Below are positions 15,709-24,750 of a stretch of 40,715 bases of DNA, one piece after another. The notes beneath the pieces are model-generated. The model did no database searches. It was given only the letters and a program-made list of their open reading frames with translations, and was not told where the DNA came from. How positions within the stretch are numbered: the stretch's first letter is position 1; each line of letters starts with the position of its first letter. The stretch is from an uncultured Bacilli bacterium (GTDB lineage: Bacteria > Bacillota_I > Bacilli_A > RF39 > UBA660), in contig CAKOHK010000008.1 of NCBI GenBank assembly GCA_934085595.1, positions 1 through 40,715 on the forward strand, in the 5' to 3' direction. The translations under genes were made by a program, and so were the position numbers.

Positions 15709-18231
15709 ATGTTAGATACAAAATATAATCATACTAAAGTAGAAGAAGGAAAATATGATGCATGGCTAAATAGTCATTGCTTTGAAGCAGGAGATAAAAG
15801 TAAAGATCCATTTACTATAGTTATCCCACCACCAAATATAACAGGTGTACTTCACATCGGACACGCTCTTGATACATCACTTCAAGATATAATAATCCGT
15901 TATAAAAAAATGAATGGATATGATACTTTATGGTTACCAGGTATGGACCATGCCGCTATCGCAACTGAAACAAAAGTTGTTGCTAAGCTAAAAAGCGAAG
16001 GAAAAGATAAATCAATCGGAAGAGAAGAGTTTTTAAAAGAATGCTGGAAATGGAAAGAAGACCATGCTGATATAATCCATGAACAATGGAAAAAACTAGG
16101 GCTTTCACTAGATTATACAAAAGAAAGATTCACCCTTGATGAAGGACTAAATAAAGCAGTAACAAGTGTATTTGTTAAATACTATAATGAAGGAATCATA
16201 TATAGAGGAGAACGTATAATAAACTGGGATCCAGCATCAAAAACAGCACTTTCAAATGAAGAAGTAATATATAAAGATGTAAAAGGTGCATTCTATCACA
16301 TAAAATACTTTATAGAAGGAACAAACGACTACTTAGAAGTAGCTACAACAAGACCAGAAACACTATTTGGTGATACTGCAGTTGCTGTTAATCCAGAAGA
16401 CAAAAGATATAATCACTTAATAGGTAAAAAAGTAATATTACCAATTGTAAATAAACTAATACCTATTATTGGTGATGAACATGCAGACATGGAGTTTGGA
16501 ACAGGAATAGTTAAAATTACCCCAGCACATGATCCAAATGACTTTGAAGTAGGAGAAAGACATAATCTAGAGAGAATACTTTGTATAAATGAAGACGGAA
16601 CAATGAATAAAAACGCTCTTATGTATGAAGGACTAGATAGATTTGAATGTAGAAAAAAATTAATAGAAGACTTAAAGAAACAAGATTTATTAATTAGTAT
16701 AGAAGAAATAACTCATAGCGTAGGTCACTCTGAAAGAACTGATGTAATGGTAGAACCATATCTATCAAAACAATGGTTTGTTGATATGAAAAAACTATCT
16801 AAAAATGTACTAGAGTTCCAAAAAGATAAAAATAAAAAAGTTAATTTTGTTCCATCAAGATTTGAAAAAATACTTATTCACTGGATGGAAGATTGCCATG
16901 ACTGGTGTATAAGCCGTCAACTATGGTGGGGACACAGAATACCAGCTTGGTATAAAGGTGATGAAGTATATGTAGGCATGGAAGCACCTAAAGAGGATGG
17001 ATGGACTCAAGATGAAGATGTACTTGATACATGGTTTAGTAGTGCTTTATGGCCATTTAGTACACTTGGTTATCCAGAAGAAACAGAAGATTTTAAAAGA
17101 TATTATCCAAACGATGTACTAGTAACAGGATATGATATTATATTCTTCTGGGTATCAAGAATGATATTCCAAGGAATTGAATTAACTGGAAAAGTACCAT
17201 TTAAAGAATGTATAATACACGGATTAATTAGAGATAAACAAGGAAGAAAAATGAGTAAATCTCTAGGTAATGGAGTAGACCCTATCGAAATGATAGATAA
17301 ATATGGAGTAGATGCTTTAAGATACTATTTATGTACAAGCACAGCCCCAGGATTAGATTTAAGATTCGATGAAGATAAACTTACATCAACATGGAACTTC
17401 ATTAATAAACTATGGAATGCTTCAAGATTCGTACTAATGAAATCAGAAAACTTTAGTAGTAATGACTTCACACTAGAATCACTAGAAAATGAAGATAAAT
17501 GGATTTTAACAAAACTAAACGAAACAATCAAAAAAGTAACAAAATCAATGGAAAAATACGAATTCAATAACGCAGGAAGCGCTCTATATTCATTTATATG
17601 GGATGACTTCTGTGATAACTATATAGAAATGAGTAAGTTTAGAAATGATAACAAAGTAATAAGCACATTAATATATACTCTTACTAATATATTAAAAATG
17701 CTTCATCCATTCATGCCATTTGTAACAGAAGAAATATATAGTAATCTACCTATAAAAGAAACAGAACTATTACTTAACACATCATATCCAAAATATAATA
17801 AAAAAGAAATATATGAAAATGAAACTAAATACATAGATAACATGCTTGAATACATAACATTATTTAGAAACAGAAAACTAGAGTTAGGTATAGGAAAAGA
17901 CTTCAAAGTAGTTACTAATATAAAAGATAAACTACTATTAAATATGTTAAAATTAAATGATTTAATTATAGATGAAGGAGAAGGTATATCTATAGAACTA
18001 TATGATTTCAAAACAAAAATAATATATGATGATTCTAAGCATAAAGAAGAAGAACTTGAAAAAAATAAAAAAGAATATGAAACTTTATTAAAATCTATAG
18101 AAAGAAGAAAAAAACTATTATCAAACGAAGGCTACACTAATAAAGCACCAAAGAATATAGTTGACAAAGAAAGAGAAGATTTAAATAAAGAAGAAGAAAG
18201 ATTAAACATCTTATCATCATTAATAAAATAA
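15709..18231 (+). CDS. valS: Valyl-tRNA synthetase
   Basis: This 840-residue class I synthetase charges tRNA-Val. The signature HIGH is in PPNITGVLHIGHAL (about residue 45), the editing domain has TTRPETLFGDTAV, and KMSKS is in GRKMSKSLGNGVDP (about 510). An anticodon-binding domain and the C-terminal tRNA-arm coiled coil (about 770-840) follow. It is slightly shorter than the typical 880 residues. GGAAGG precedes the ATG. It is the second gene of the valine T-box operon and ends at the hairpin at 18236. Confidence 0.98.
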   Translation: MLDTKYNHTKVEEGKYDAWLNSHCFEAGDKSKDPFTIVIPPPNITGVLHIGHALDTSLQDIIIRYKKMNGYDTLWLPGMDHAAIATETKVVAKLKSEGKDKSIGREEFLKECWKWKEDHADIIHEQWKKLGLSLDYTKERFTLDEGLNKAVTSVFVKYYNEGIIYRGERIINWDPASKTALSNEEVIYKDVKGAFYHIKYFIEGTNDYLEVATTRPETLFGDTAVAVNPEDKRYNHLIGKKVILPIVNKLIPIIGDEHADMEFGTGIVKITPAHDPNDFEVGERHNLERILCINEDGTMNKNALMYEGLDRFECRKKLIEDLKKQDLLISIEEITHSVGHSERTDVMVEPYLSKQWFVDMKKLSKNVLEFQKDKNKKVNFVPSRFEKILIHWMEDCHDWCISRQLWWGHRIPAWYKGDEVYVGMEAPKEDGWTQDEDVLDTWFSSALWPFSTLGYPEETEDFKRYYPNDVLVTGYDIIFFWVSRMIFQGIELTGKVPFKECIIHGLIRDKQGRKMSKSLGNGVDPIEMIDKYGVDALRYYLCTSTAPGLDLRFDEDKLTSTWNFINKLWNASRFVLMKSENFSSNDFTLESLENEDKWILTKLNETIKKVTKSMEKYEFNNAGSALYSFIWDDFCDNYIEMSKFRNDNKVISTLIYTLTNILKMLHPFMPFVTEEIYSNLPIKETELLLNTSYPKYNKKEIYENETKYIDNMLEYITLFRNRKLELGIGKDFKVVTNIKDKLLLNMLKLNDLIIDEGEGISIELYDFKTKIIYDDSKHKEEELEKNKKEYETLLKSIERRKKLLSNEGYTNKAPKNIVDKEREDLNKEEERLNILSSLIK

Positions 18232-18235
18232 TTAT

Positions 18236-18268
18236 AAAACTATGTTTTTTACTGACATAGTTTTTAAT
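18236..18268 (+). terminator. Terminator of the valS operon
   Basis: AAAACTATG (18236-18244) pairs with CATAGTTTT (18256-18264) and is followed by a T-rich tail. Confidence 0.85.
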
Positions 18269-18273
18269 TTGTA

Positions 18274-18282
18274 TGTTATAAT
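18274..18282 (+). promoter_or_regulatory. Extended -10 promoter of ligA
   Basis: TGT-TATAAT (18274-18282) is an extended -10. There is only a poor -35 (a CTGACA-like hexamer with a 19-bp gap), partly inside the valS terminator. Confidence 0.5.
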
Positions 18283-18302
18283 ATTTTTATAAGGAAAGGC
18301 TA

Positions 18303-20264
18303 ATGATTATGAAACAAAAAGTTGAAAGAATGAAAGAATTAATTAGTATTCTAAATAAAGCAAGTGAATACTATTATAGAAAAAACACATCTATTATGAC
18401 TGATTATGAATATGATAGCTTATATGATGAATTAGTAAAACTAGAAAAAGAAACGAATATGACTTTATCAGGAAGCCCAACTATCAATGTAGAGCCAGAA
18501 ATAGAATCAGATGGCAGTTTAGAAAAAGTAGAGCACCCATCTCCTATGTTATCACTTGCTAAAACAAAAAGTACTGATGAGCTAGTAGATTTTATAAAAG
18601 ATAAAGAAGGATTATTATCATGGAAACTAGATGGTTTAACAATAGTTTTAACATATAATAATGGTAAACTAGAAAGTGGAGTAACAAGAGGAAACGGAAT
18701 AATAGGTGAACTAGTTACAAATAACGTAAAAAAGTTTAAAAATATACCTCTAACTATACCATATAAAAAAAGACTTGTATTAAGAGGCGAAGCAATAATT
18801 AAATATAGTGATTTTGCTAAAATGAATGAAGAAAATGATGATGGATTAAATCAATTTAAAAATCCAAGAAATTTATGTTCAGGTTCAGTAAGACAATTAG
18901 ATAGTAATGTAACAGCAAAAAGAAACGTAAACTGTATAATATTTGCATTAATAGAAAGCGAAGACTTTATTTCGAATAGTAATATGGAATGCTTTGAATG
19001 GCTTAAAAAACAAGGATTTGAAACAGTTGAATATATTAAAGTCACAAAAGATAATTTAAAAGATGCAGTATTAACATTTAAAGAAAGAATAAAAACATAT
19101 GATATTCCATCAGATGGATTAGTTCTAGCATTCGATGATAAAGAGTATGGTGCATCTCTTGGAACAACAGCAAAGTTCCCGCGTCATTCAATAGCCTTTA
19201 AATGGAAAGACGAAACAGAAAAAACTATATTAAGAAGTATAGACTGGAAAGTATCAAGAACAGGACTAATTAATCCAGTAGCGGTATTTGATCCAGTAAG
19301 TTTAGAAGGAACAACAGTATCAAGAGCATCTCTTCATAATGTATCAATAATGCAAAACTTAAAACTAGGTATAGGAGATACAATAAATGTATTCAAAGCA
19401 AATATGATAATACCACAAGTAGCAAGTAATGATACAAAAAGTAATACTGTAATAGTACCAGATAAATGCCCAGTATGTTCTGAAAAAGCAGAAATAATAA
19501 GTAATGCAGACGTAAAATATCTTTATTGTACTAATGAGTTCTGCATAGCAAAATTAATAAAAAGATTAGATTTATTTGTAAGCAGAAACGCTATGAATAT
19601 AGACGGAATAAGCGAAGCAATACTATCTAAGTTAATAGATGAAGGAATAGTAAAAACATATAAAGACTTATATCATTTAGAAGACTATAAAGATAAAATA
19701 ATATCATTTGAAGGCTTTGGAGAAAAGTCTTACGAAAATCTAATTAAAGAAGTAGAAAAATCAAGAAAAGTAAAACTAGCTAACTTTATATATTCTCTTG
19801 GTATAAAAGACATAGGTTTTGCAAGAGCAAAATTAATATGTAATCACTTTAATAATGATATAGATAAAATATGTAATTTAACATTAGAAGAATTAAGTAA
19901 TATAGATGGAGTAGGAGATGTTATTGCTAAAGAATGGATAGATGAGTTTAATAATCCTATATTTAAACAAATAGTAGAAGATTTAAGAAAAGAAATTATT
20001 TTACCAGCTCCATCAAAAAAAGAAGTAGGTACGTTAAATGATATGATATTTGTTATTACTGGAACACTAAATAACTTTGAAAATAGAGATAAATTAATAG
20101 AGTATATTGAAAGCAAAGGTGGTAAAGTAGTTAGTACTATATCAAATAAAGTAAATTATTTAATTAATAATGATATAACATCTAGTTCAAGTAAAAATAT
20201 AAAAGCAAAAGAATTAGGAATAGAAATAATAAACGAAGAAACATTCTTAAATATCTCAAAATAA
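18303..20264 (+). CDS. ligA: NAD-dependent DNA ligase
   Basis: This 653-residue ligase seals nicks in replication and repair. The adenylation lysine lies in the KLDG motif (about residue 108). The NAD-binding Ia domain is N-terminal with the YDxLYDEL segment, followed by the OB fold, a four-Cys zinc finger (about 389-414, CPVC...YCTNEFC), helix-hairpin-helix repeats with GIKDIG and GVGDVIA, and a C-terminal BRCT domain (about 575-653). A second ATG at 18309 fits the AGGAAAGG ribosome site slightly better than 18303, so the first two residues are uncertain. It stands as a single gene with its own promoter and terminator. Confidence 0.98.
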   Translation: MIMKQKVERMKELISILNKASEYYYRKNTSIMTDYEYDSLYDELVKLEKETNMTLSGSPTINVEPEIESDGSLEKVEHPSPMLSLAKTKSTDELVDFIKDKEGLLSWKLDGLTIVLTYNNGKLESGVTRGNGIIGELVTNNVKKFKNIPLTIPYKKRLVLRGEAIIKYSDFAKMNEENDDGLNQFKNPRNLCSGSVRQLDSNVTAKRNVNCIIFALIESEDFISNSNMECFEWLKKQGFETVEYIKVTKDNLKDAVLTFKERIKTYDIPSDGLVLAFDDKEYGASLGTTAKFPRHSIAFKWKDETEKTILRSIDWKVSRTGLINPVAVFDPVSLEGTTVSRASLHNVSIMQNLKLGIGDTINVFKANMIIPQVASNDTKSNTVIVPDKCPVCSEKAEIISNADVKYLYCTNEFCIAKLIKRLDLFVSRNAMNIDGISEAILSKLIDEGIVKTYKDLYHLEDYKDKIISFEGFGEKSYENLIKEVEKSRKVKLANFIYSLGIKDIGFARAKLICNHFNNDIDKICNLTLEELSNIDGVGDVIAKEWIDEFNNPIFKQIVEDLRKEIILPAPSKKEVGTLNDMIFVITGTLNNFENRDKLIEYIESKGGKVVSTISNKVNYLINNDITSSSSKNIKAKELGIEIINEETFLNISK

Positions 20265-20267
20265 TAT

Positions 20268-20300
20268 AAAAAGTTGAACAAGTTTTGTTCGCTTTTTGTT
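20268..20300 (+). terminator. Terminator of ligA
   Basis: AAAAAG..GAAC (20268-20279) pairs with GTTC.CTTTTT (20287-20297), and the second arm ends in T. The phase-variable promoter begins seven bases later. Confidence 0.8.
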
Positions 20301-20306
20301 TGCCAC

Positions 20307-20338
20307 TTGACATGGGGGGGGGGGGTATCTATTATAAT
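20307..20338 (+). promoter_or_regulatory. Poly-G spacer promoter of the 20374 surface gene, predicted phase-variable
   Basis: A perfect -35 TTGACA (20307-20312) and a perfect -10 TATAAT (20333-20338) are separated by T, then 12 G (20314-20325), then TATCTAT. The spacer is 20 bp; nine G would give the 17-bp optimum. As written this promoter should be weak. The upstream TTTGCCAC is shared with the two other sites. Confidence 0.85.
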
Positions 20339-20373
20339 TATAAATAGATAATTATATAAGAATAGAGGTACAT

Positions 20374-23262
20374 ATGAAGAATATTAATTTAAAAGAGTTG
20401 TTTAAAAATAAAACAGCAATTTATTTATCTATAGTATTAGGTTTATTATTAGTAATAGGTGTATCTTATGCATATTTTAGTATTACTGTAAATGGTAATG
20501 AAGAAGCTAAAGATATAACTGTAACTACTGGTAATTTATCACTTTATTATAATAGTGGACCAGAACTTAAAGTAGATAATATTGAGCCAGGTAAAATATT
20601 AATTAAAGAATTTACTGTAACAAATACAGGAGATTTTGATACAGAATTCGATATTAATATGACTGATATGATTAATACAATTGAGAAAGATGAACTTGTT
20701 TATACATTAGATTGCGTTAGTTATGAAAAATATGGACAAGAGGGTCAAACAGAAATCGGAACATGTGATGGTCAAGGAACAACCCCTTTTATATATAGTG
20801 AAGTACCAACATCACAAAAGTTAAAAGGAAATAATCCAATTAAAACAGGAATAACAAATAAATATACATTAACTATAACATTCAATGAAACAGGTTCAGC
20901 GCAAAACTATAATCAAAGTAAAAGATTTGTAGGAAAAATCCAAATAAATGAATATAACTTTAATGATTCAAATGTACCAGTAATAAATAATGCAAAAATA
21001 GATAATTTATTATTAACTGCTTTATTAAAAGATACAAATGGTTTAAGTGCATATGCAGTAACAAATGCTGATGCAGAAGAACCATCATCATGGAAGAATG
21101 TAAGTAAAAGTGAGTATACAGTTAGTGATAGAGTGGATGATTATGATAAAAAGTTGTGGGTTAAAAATATAGATGGAAATGTAATATATAAAGATTTAAC
21201 GCCGGTATCTAATCTAACAATAGATCCAAATGGAGGAACATATAATGGTTCAACCGGAAGCATAACAACAAGTGAAAGATATAAAGCAGAAATAGAACTA
21301 AATGATCCAACAAGAGAAGGATATACATTTAGCGGATGGAATGTAACAGGGGAAAGAAGTACATTAAAAGATTCAAGTACAGCGATGCTTATAAATAAAG
21401 TAAGATTTATGAGTACAAGACTTGCTGAAGGAAATAGTTCTGTTAAAACATTAGTGATGGGAATAGAAGAAACTAACGTAACTGCTACATGGAGACAAAA
21501 TAATTATGATTTAACTATTAATCCAAATGGAGGAACTTATAATGGAAGCACTGAAGCTAAAACTTCAAGTGTGCTTTATGGAACAGATGTAAATATAGAT
21601 ACTCCAGTTCGTGAAGGATACACATTTACAGGATGGAGTGTAAGCAGCAATTTAAGTAAACTAAATGGTAATGTGTTAACTATGGGACTTGAAGATTGTA
21701 CATTAACTGCTAATTGGGTAGCTAATTCCTATCCATGGATAGCATATCATAATAAAATGAATGTTGACGGAAATGGATATACTTTAGTAAGTGCAGATAC
21801 AAAAGAAGGAGAAGCAGATTTTGGAACTAAAGTAACTCCTACAGTAAACACTTATACTGGATTTACAAGCCCAGCATCAAAAGCAATAACAATAGTGGTA
21901 GATACAAAACCAAGTACTAAGAATGTAGTAAATTATAATTATGATAGAAATAAATATACACTAACTATTAATCCAAATGGTGGAACATATAATGAAAGTA
22001 CAACAAATACGGTGAGTGATGAATACTTTGAAACAGTAAAAGAAATAGTAAGCCCAACTAAAACTGGATATACATTCAAGAGTTGGACTAAAACAGGTAA
22101 TTCTACTTTAACAGATACAACACTTTTGGTGGGAAGTGAAAATACAACACTAACAGCAAATTATGAAGCAAATAAATACACAGTTTATTTTAATGCTAAT
22201 GGAGGAAATGTTGATCCATCAAGTATAGAAGTAACATATGAGAGTACTTATGGACAGTTGCCTGTACCAACAAGAGAAGGACATGAGTTCTTAGGATGGT
22301 TTACAGATGCGAGTAGTGGAGCACAAGTTGTTGATTCAACACCGGTATCAATAGTGGCAAATCAAACACTATATGCACACTGGAAACTTAATGATTTAAC
22401 ATATAATCTTGTTGCTAATAACTATACATGTGGAGGCAGTAATGCAAATGCCTATATATCATTTACCGGAGCATGTACACTTTTAAATGATGGTAATGGC
22501 AACTGGAGAATGAAATTATTATCAAGTGGTACATTAACCGTAAGCAACGCCATTAAAATAGATGCCTTTCTTGTTGGAGGTGGCGGTGGCGGCGCCGGTG
22601 GTGGTTACTTTGGCGGAGGCGCCGGAGGTGGCGGCGGTTACGTTGGAACTTACAATGGAATAACTATATCTAACTCATCAAATTATACAATTACTATAGG
22701 TGCTGGAGGAGCTGGTGGCGCAAGCCAGTCTGCTGTTGGTGGTACTGGAGAAACAACTTCAGCATTTGGCTATGCCGTTAATGGTGGTACTGGAGGAAAC
22801 GGGATGTCACCAGGCAACGGCGGTAGCGGCGGTGGTACAGGAGGTGCCGATAACGGCCAAAACTGTGGCGGTGACGGAGGATCAAACGGTTCAAATGGAG
22901 GCACTAGAAATGCATGGAATGCAGGTTTATCTGACACAGCTGGTGTAGGTAGTGGAGTTACTACTAGAGAATTTGGAACTGGTGATTTATATGCCGGCGG
23001 AGGTGGTGGAGCCTGCGTTAACTCACAATTACGTACCGATGTAGATGGAGGTTCTCCTTGCTACAATGGTGGCTCTGGCGGCGCCGGAGGTGGCGGAAGA
23101 GGAGCTCATATAAGAATGAATCCTGTTGCTGGAACTGCTAATACTGGAGGAGGCGGCGGTGGAGGTACCGGATGGTACTCTAACGATGGAACGGTACCTA
23201 CATCATGTAAAATAGGAGCGGCCGGAGGTTCTGGAATTGTTGTAATTCGTAATGCAAGATAA
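20374..23262 (+). CDS. Giant secreted protein: TasA-like N-terminus, InlB-type repeats, Gly-rich C-terminus, under a poly-G promoter
   Basis: This is a 962-residue protein. Residues about 12-30 are the hydrophobic core of a SipW-type signal followed by SYAYFSI; a TasA/camelysin-like module follows to about 190 (GNLSLYY, KEFTVTNTGDFD). Listeria-Bacteroides repeats begin near residues 282, 379, 530 and 602 (INPNGGTYN, REGYTFTGW, TANW). The YPWIAYHNKMN module lies at about 452-525. One Gly-rich domain (about 675-962) contains LVGGGGGGAGGGYFGGG, TTREFGTGDLYAGGGGG and the final GGSGIVVIRNAR, the canonical form of this domain family. It is almost identical to the 1556 protein up to about residue 600 but has one Gly-rich domain of a different subtype. 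No sortase signal is present. Expression is probably switched by the G run in its promoter. Adhesion is inference. Confidence 0.93.
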   Translation: MKNINLKELFKNKTAIYLSIVLGLLLVIGVSYAYFSITVNGNEEAKDITVTTGNLSLYYNSGPELKVDNIEPGKILIKEFTVTNTGDFDTEFDINMTDMINTIEKDELVYTLDCVSYEKYGQEGQTEIGTCDGQGTTPFIYSEVPTSQKLKGNNPIKTGITNKYTLTITFNETGSAQNYNQSKRFVGKIQINEYNFNDSNVPVINNAKIDNLLLTALLKDTNGLSAYAVTNADAEEPSSWKNVSKSEYTVSDRVDDYDKKLWVKNIDGNVIYKDLTPVSNLTIDPNGGTYNGSTGSITTSERYKAEIELNDPTREGYTFSGWNVTGERSTLKDSSTAMLINKVRFMSTRLAEGNSSVKTLVMGIEETNVTATWRQNNYDLTINPNGGTYNGSTEAKTSSVLYGTDVNIDTPVREGYTFTGWSVSSNLSKLNGNVLTMGLEDCTLTANWVANSYPWIAYHNKMNVDGNGYTLVSADTKEGEADFGTKVTPTVNTYTGFTSPASKAITIVVDTKPSTKNVVNYNYDRNKYTLTINPNGGTYNESTTNTVSDEYFETVKEIVSPTKTGYTFKSWTKTGNSTLTDTTLLVGSENTTLTANYEANKYTVYFNANGGNVDPSSIEVTYESTYGQLPVPTREGHEFLGWFTDASSGAQVVDSTPVSIVANQTLYAHWKLNDLTYNLVANNYTCGGSNANAYISFTGACTLLNDGNGNWRMKLLSSGTLTVSNAIKIDAFLVGGGGGGAGGGYFGGGAGGGGGYVGTYNGITISNSSNYTITIGAGGAGGASQSAVGGTGETTSAFGYAVNGGTGGNGMSPGNGGSGGGTGGADNGQNCGGDGGSNGSNGGTRNAWNAGLSDTAGVGSGVTTREFGTGDLYAGGGGGACVNSQLRTDVDGGSPCYNGGSGGAGGGGRGAHIRMNPVAGTANTGGGGGGGTGWYSNDGTVPTSCKIGAAGGSGIVVIRNAR

Positions 23263-23270
23263 TATTTAAT

Positions 23271-23300
23271 AGATATGAATATATTTCATGTCTTTTAATT
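23271..23300 (+). terminator. Terminator of the 20374 surface gene
   Basis: AGATATGAA (23271-23279) pairs with TTCATGTCT (23285-23293), with one G-U pair and a 5-base loop, followed by T-rich sequence. Confidence 0.8.
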
Positions 23301-23351
23301 TTGCAAAAAAATAAAAAATATTTTCAAAAAAAGAAGTGTTTTGCAAAGTTT

Positions 23352-23500
23352 TGGCTAATAATTAATATGGAGGCATTAAATAAGAGGACTTAAATGTGAT
23401 AGCACATACCATGTTTGCCTTTAATATTAATTGGCTTAACACTAATTAATATGAAGGAATCGCCAAAGGCTAATGCTTTTACCTGTAAAAAAGAGAGGAG
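23352..23500 (+). ncRNA. Structured radC leader with an L21-leader-like hairpin
   Basis: A long helix pairs AATTAATAT/AGGCA near 23359-23375 with TGCCT/ATATTAATT near 23413-23430, enclosing an ATGTG-ATAG-CACAT hairpin. Near the ribosome site, AAAGGC-TAAT-GCTTTT (23465-23480) followed by ACCT resembles the L21 leader core at 25537-25550. I do not recognise a known riboswitch. A possible promoter is TTGCAA (23341-23346) with TAATAT (23363-23368). Confidence 0.45.
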
Positions 23501-23509
23501 GATAATAAG

Positions 23510-24202
23510 ATGAGAGTAAAAGAAATGCTTGATAGCGAAAAGCCAAGGGAGAGGTTGATTATGGTTGGACCGGGATTGTTATCCGACGAAGAAATCATAT
23601 CAATAATATTACGCACCGGAACTAAAAGTGAGAATGTGAAAGAGATTGCTTCACTTTTGCTAAAAGATTTAGAAGGAATAAGTAACTTTAAAAATGCTAC
23701 TATAAACTCATTAAGTAAAATTAAAGGAATAGGAAAAGTAAAAGCAATAGAGTTACTTGCTAGTATAGAACTTGGTAAAAGAGTATTTGCAAAAAGCAAT
23801 GTAGATATTACATGCTACAACACCCCAAAAAAATTATTTGAATATTCAAAGCAATTCTTACTAGGAGAATCTCAAGAAAACTTTATGGTGATTTGCTTAG
23901 ACAGTAAATGTAAAATAATTAGTCATAAAATATTATTCAAAGGAACGATTAATAAATCATTAGTACACCCACGAGAAGTGTTTAAATATGCTGCTTGTGC
24001 ATCTTCAGCATTCATAGCCATCGTGCACAATCATCCATCAGGAGATGTAACACCATCTGATGAAGATATAAATGTCACACAAAAATTGATGGAGATAGGA
24101 AAACTAATAGATATACCAGTCATGGAACACTTAGTCATTTCTGACACAACATATTATAGTTTTTACGAAAATATTATTCATAAAAATAAAACTAGTGAAT
24201 AA
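23510..24202 (+). CDS. radC: RadC/JAB-type (MPN+) protein
   Basis: This 230-residue protein has an N-terminal helix-hairpin-helix region (LSKIKGIGKVKAIELLA, about 70-90) and a C-terminal JAMM/MPN+ domain with HNHPSGDVTPSDED (about 167-180), which carries the zinc-ligand His pair and Asp. Despite the name, its role in DNA repair is unproven; the fold is that of a metalloprotease. It starts after GAGGAGG behind an unusual structured leader. As in Bacillus, it lies upstream of spoIVFA, spoIVFB and rplU, but mreBCD and minCD, which separate them in Bacillus, are absent here. Confidence 0.96.
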   Translation: MRVKEMLDSEKPRERLIMVGPGLLSDEEIISIILRTGTKSENVKEIASLLLKDLEGISNFKNATINSLSKIKGIGKVKAIELLASIELGKRVFAKSNVDITCYNTPKKLFEYSKQFLLGESQENFMVICLDSKCKIISHKILFKGTINKSLVHPREVFKYAACASSAFIAIVHNHPSGDVTPSDEDINVTQKLMEIGKLIDIPVMEHLVISDTTYYSFYENIIHKNKTSE

Positions 24203-24210
24203 TATTTACC

Positions 24211-24750
24211 ATGACATATGAAGAATATAAAAATAATAAAAAAGGTAGTAAAAAAAGTATAATTAGTATAATGCTAAGCAAACTATTTACAGTTGTAATA
24301 TTTGTTTTATTAGTAATGATAGTAAGTAATATAAGTCCAAGCTTTAGGAACTTTGTAAACGATAAAGTATTAAACTCAACATTAGACTTTAGTGCATTTA
24401 ATAAGTTTACAAATAGTATAACAGATGTCTTCAAAGAAAAAGAAAATACACTCATTGTTTCAGGAACAAAAGATTATGAAAAATACTTAGATGGTGTAAA
24501 ATATAATAATAGTGGAGAGATAAAACTTAAAAGTAGTGGAATAGTAACCTTTATAGGAAATAAAGATGGATACAATAATACAGTAGTAGTACAGCAAAGT
24601 AATGGTTATTACGCATGGTATGGAAATATAAAAGAAAGCGTTAAACTATACGATTATATAGAGACAGGTACAACTATTGGAACAAGTGATAATGAATACT
24701 ATTATGTTTTATACAAAGATGATAAACCAGTAAGCATAAATGAATATTAA
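24211..24750 (+). CDS. spoIVFA: SpoIVFA-like protein
   Basis: This 179-residue protein has a basic N-terminus, one membrane segment (about 25-44, TVVIFVLLVMIVS) and an extracytoplasmic C-terminal region (about 105-179) that looks like a degenerate LytM/M23 fold (GIVTFIGNKDGYNNTVVVQQSNGYYAWYGNI). That is the layout of SpoIVFA, which anchors and restrains the SpoIVFB protease in the forespore outer membrane of Bacillus. The assignment rests on layout, position after radC and a 4-codon overlap with the spoIVFB-like gene, not on strong sequence motifs. No good Shine-Dalgarno is seen before 24211, so the start is uncertain; ATG 24271 is an alternative. Confidence 0.72.
   Translation: MTYEEYKNNKKGSKKSIISIMLSKLFTVVIFVLLVMIVSNISPSFRNFVNDKVLNSTLDFSAFNKFTNSITDVFKEKENTLIVSGTKDYEKYLDGVKYNNSGEIKLKSSGIVTFIGNKDGYNNTVVVQQSNGYYAWYGNIKESVKLYDYIETGTTIGTSDNEYYYVLYKDDKPVSINEY

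Noticed and set aside
20314..20325. Poly-G tract as an assembly or sequencing artefact
   Set aside because: The three tracts differ in length and each sits at the same position between well-formed -35 and -10 boxes of related genes. The exact counts may still be a consensus of mixed reads.
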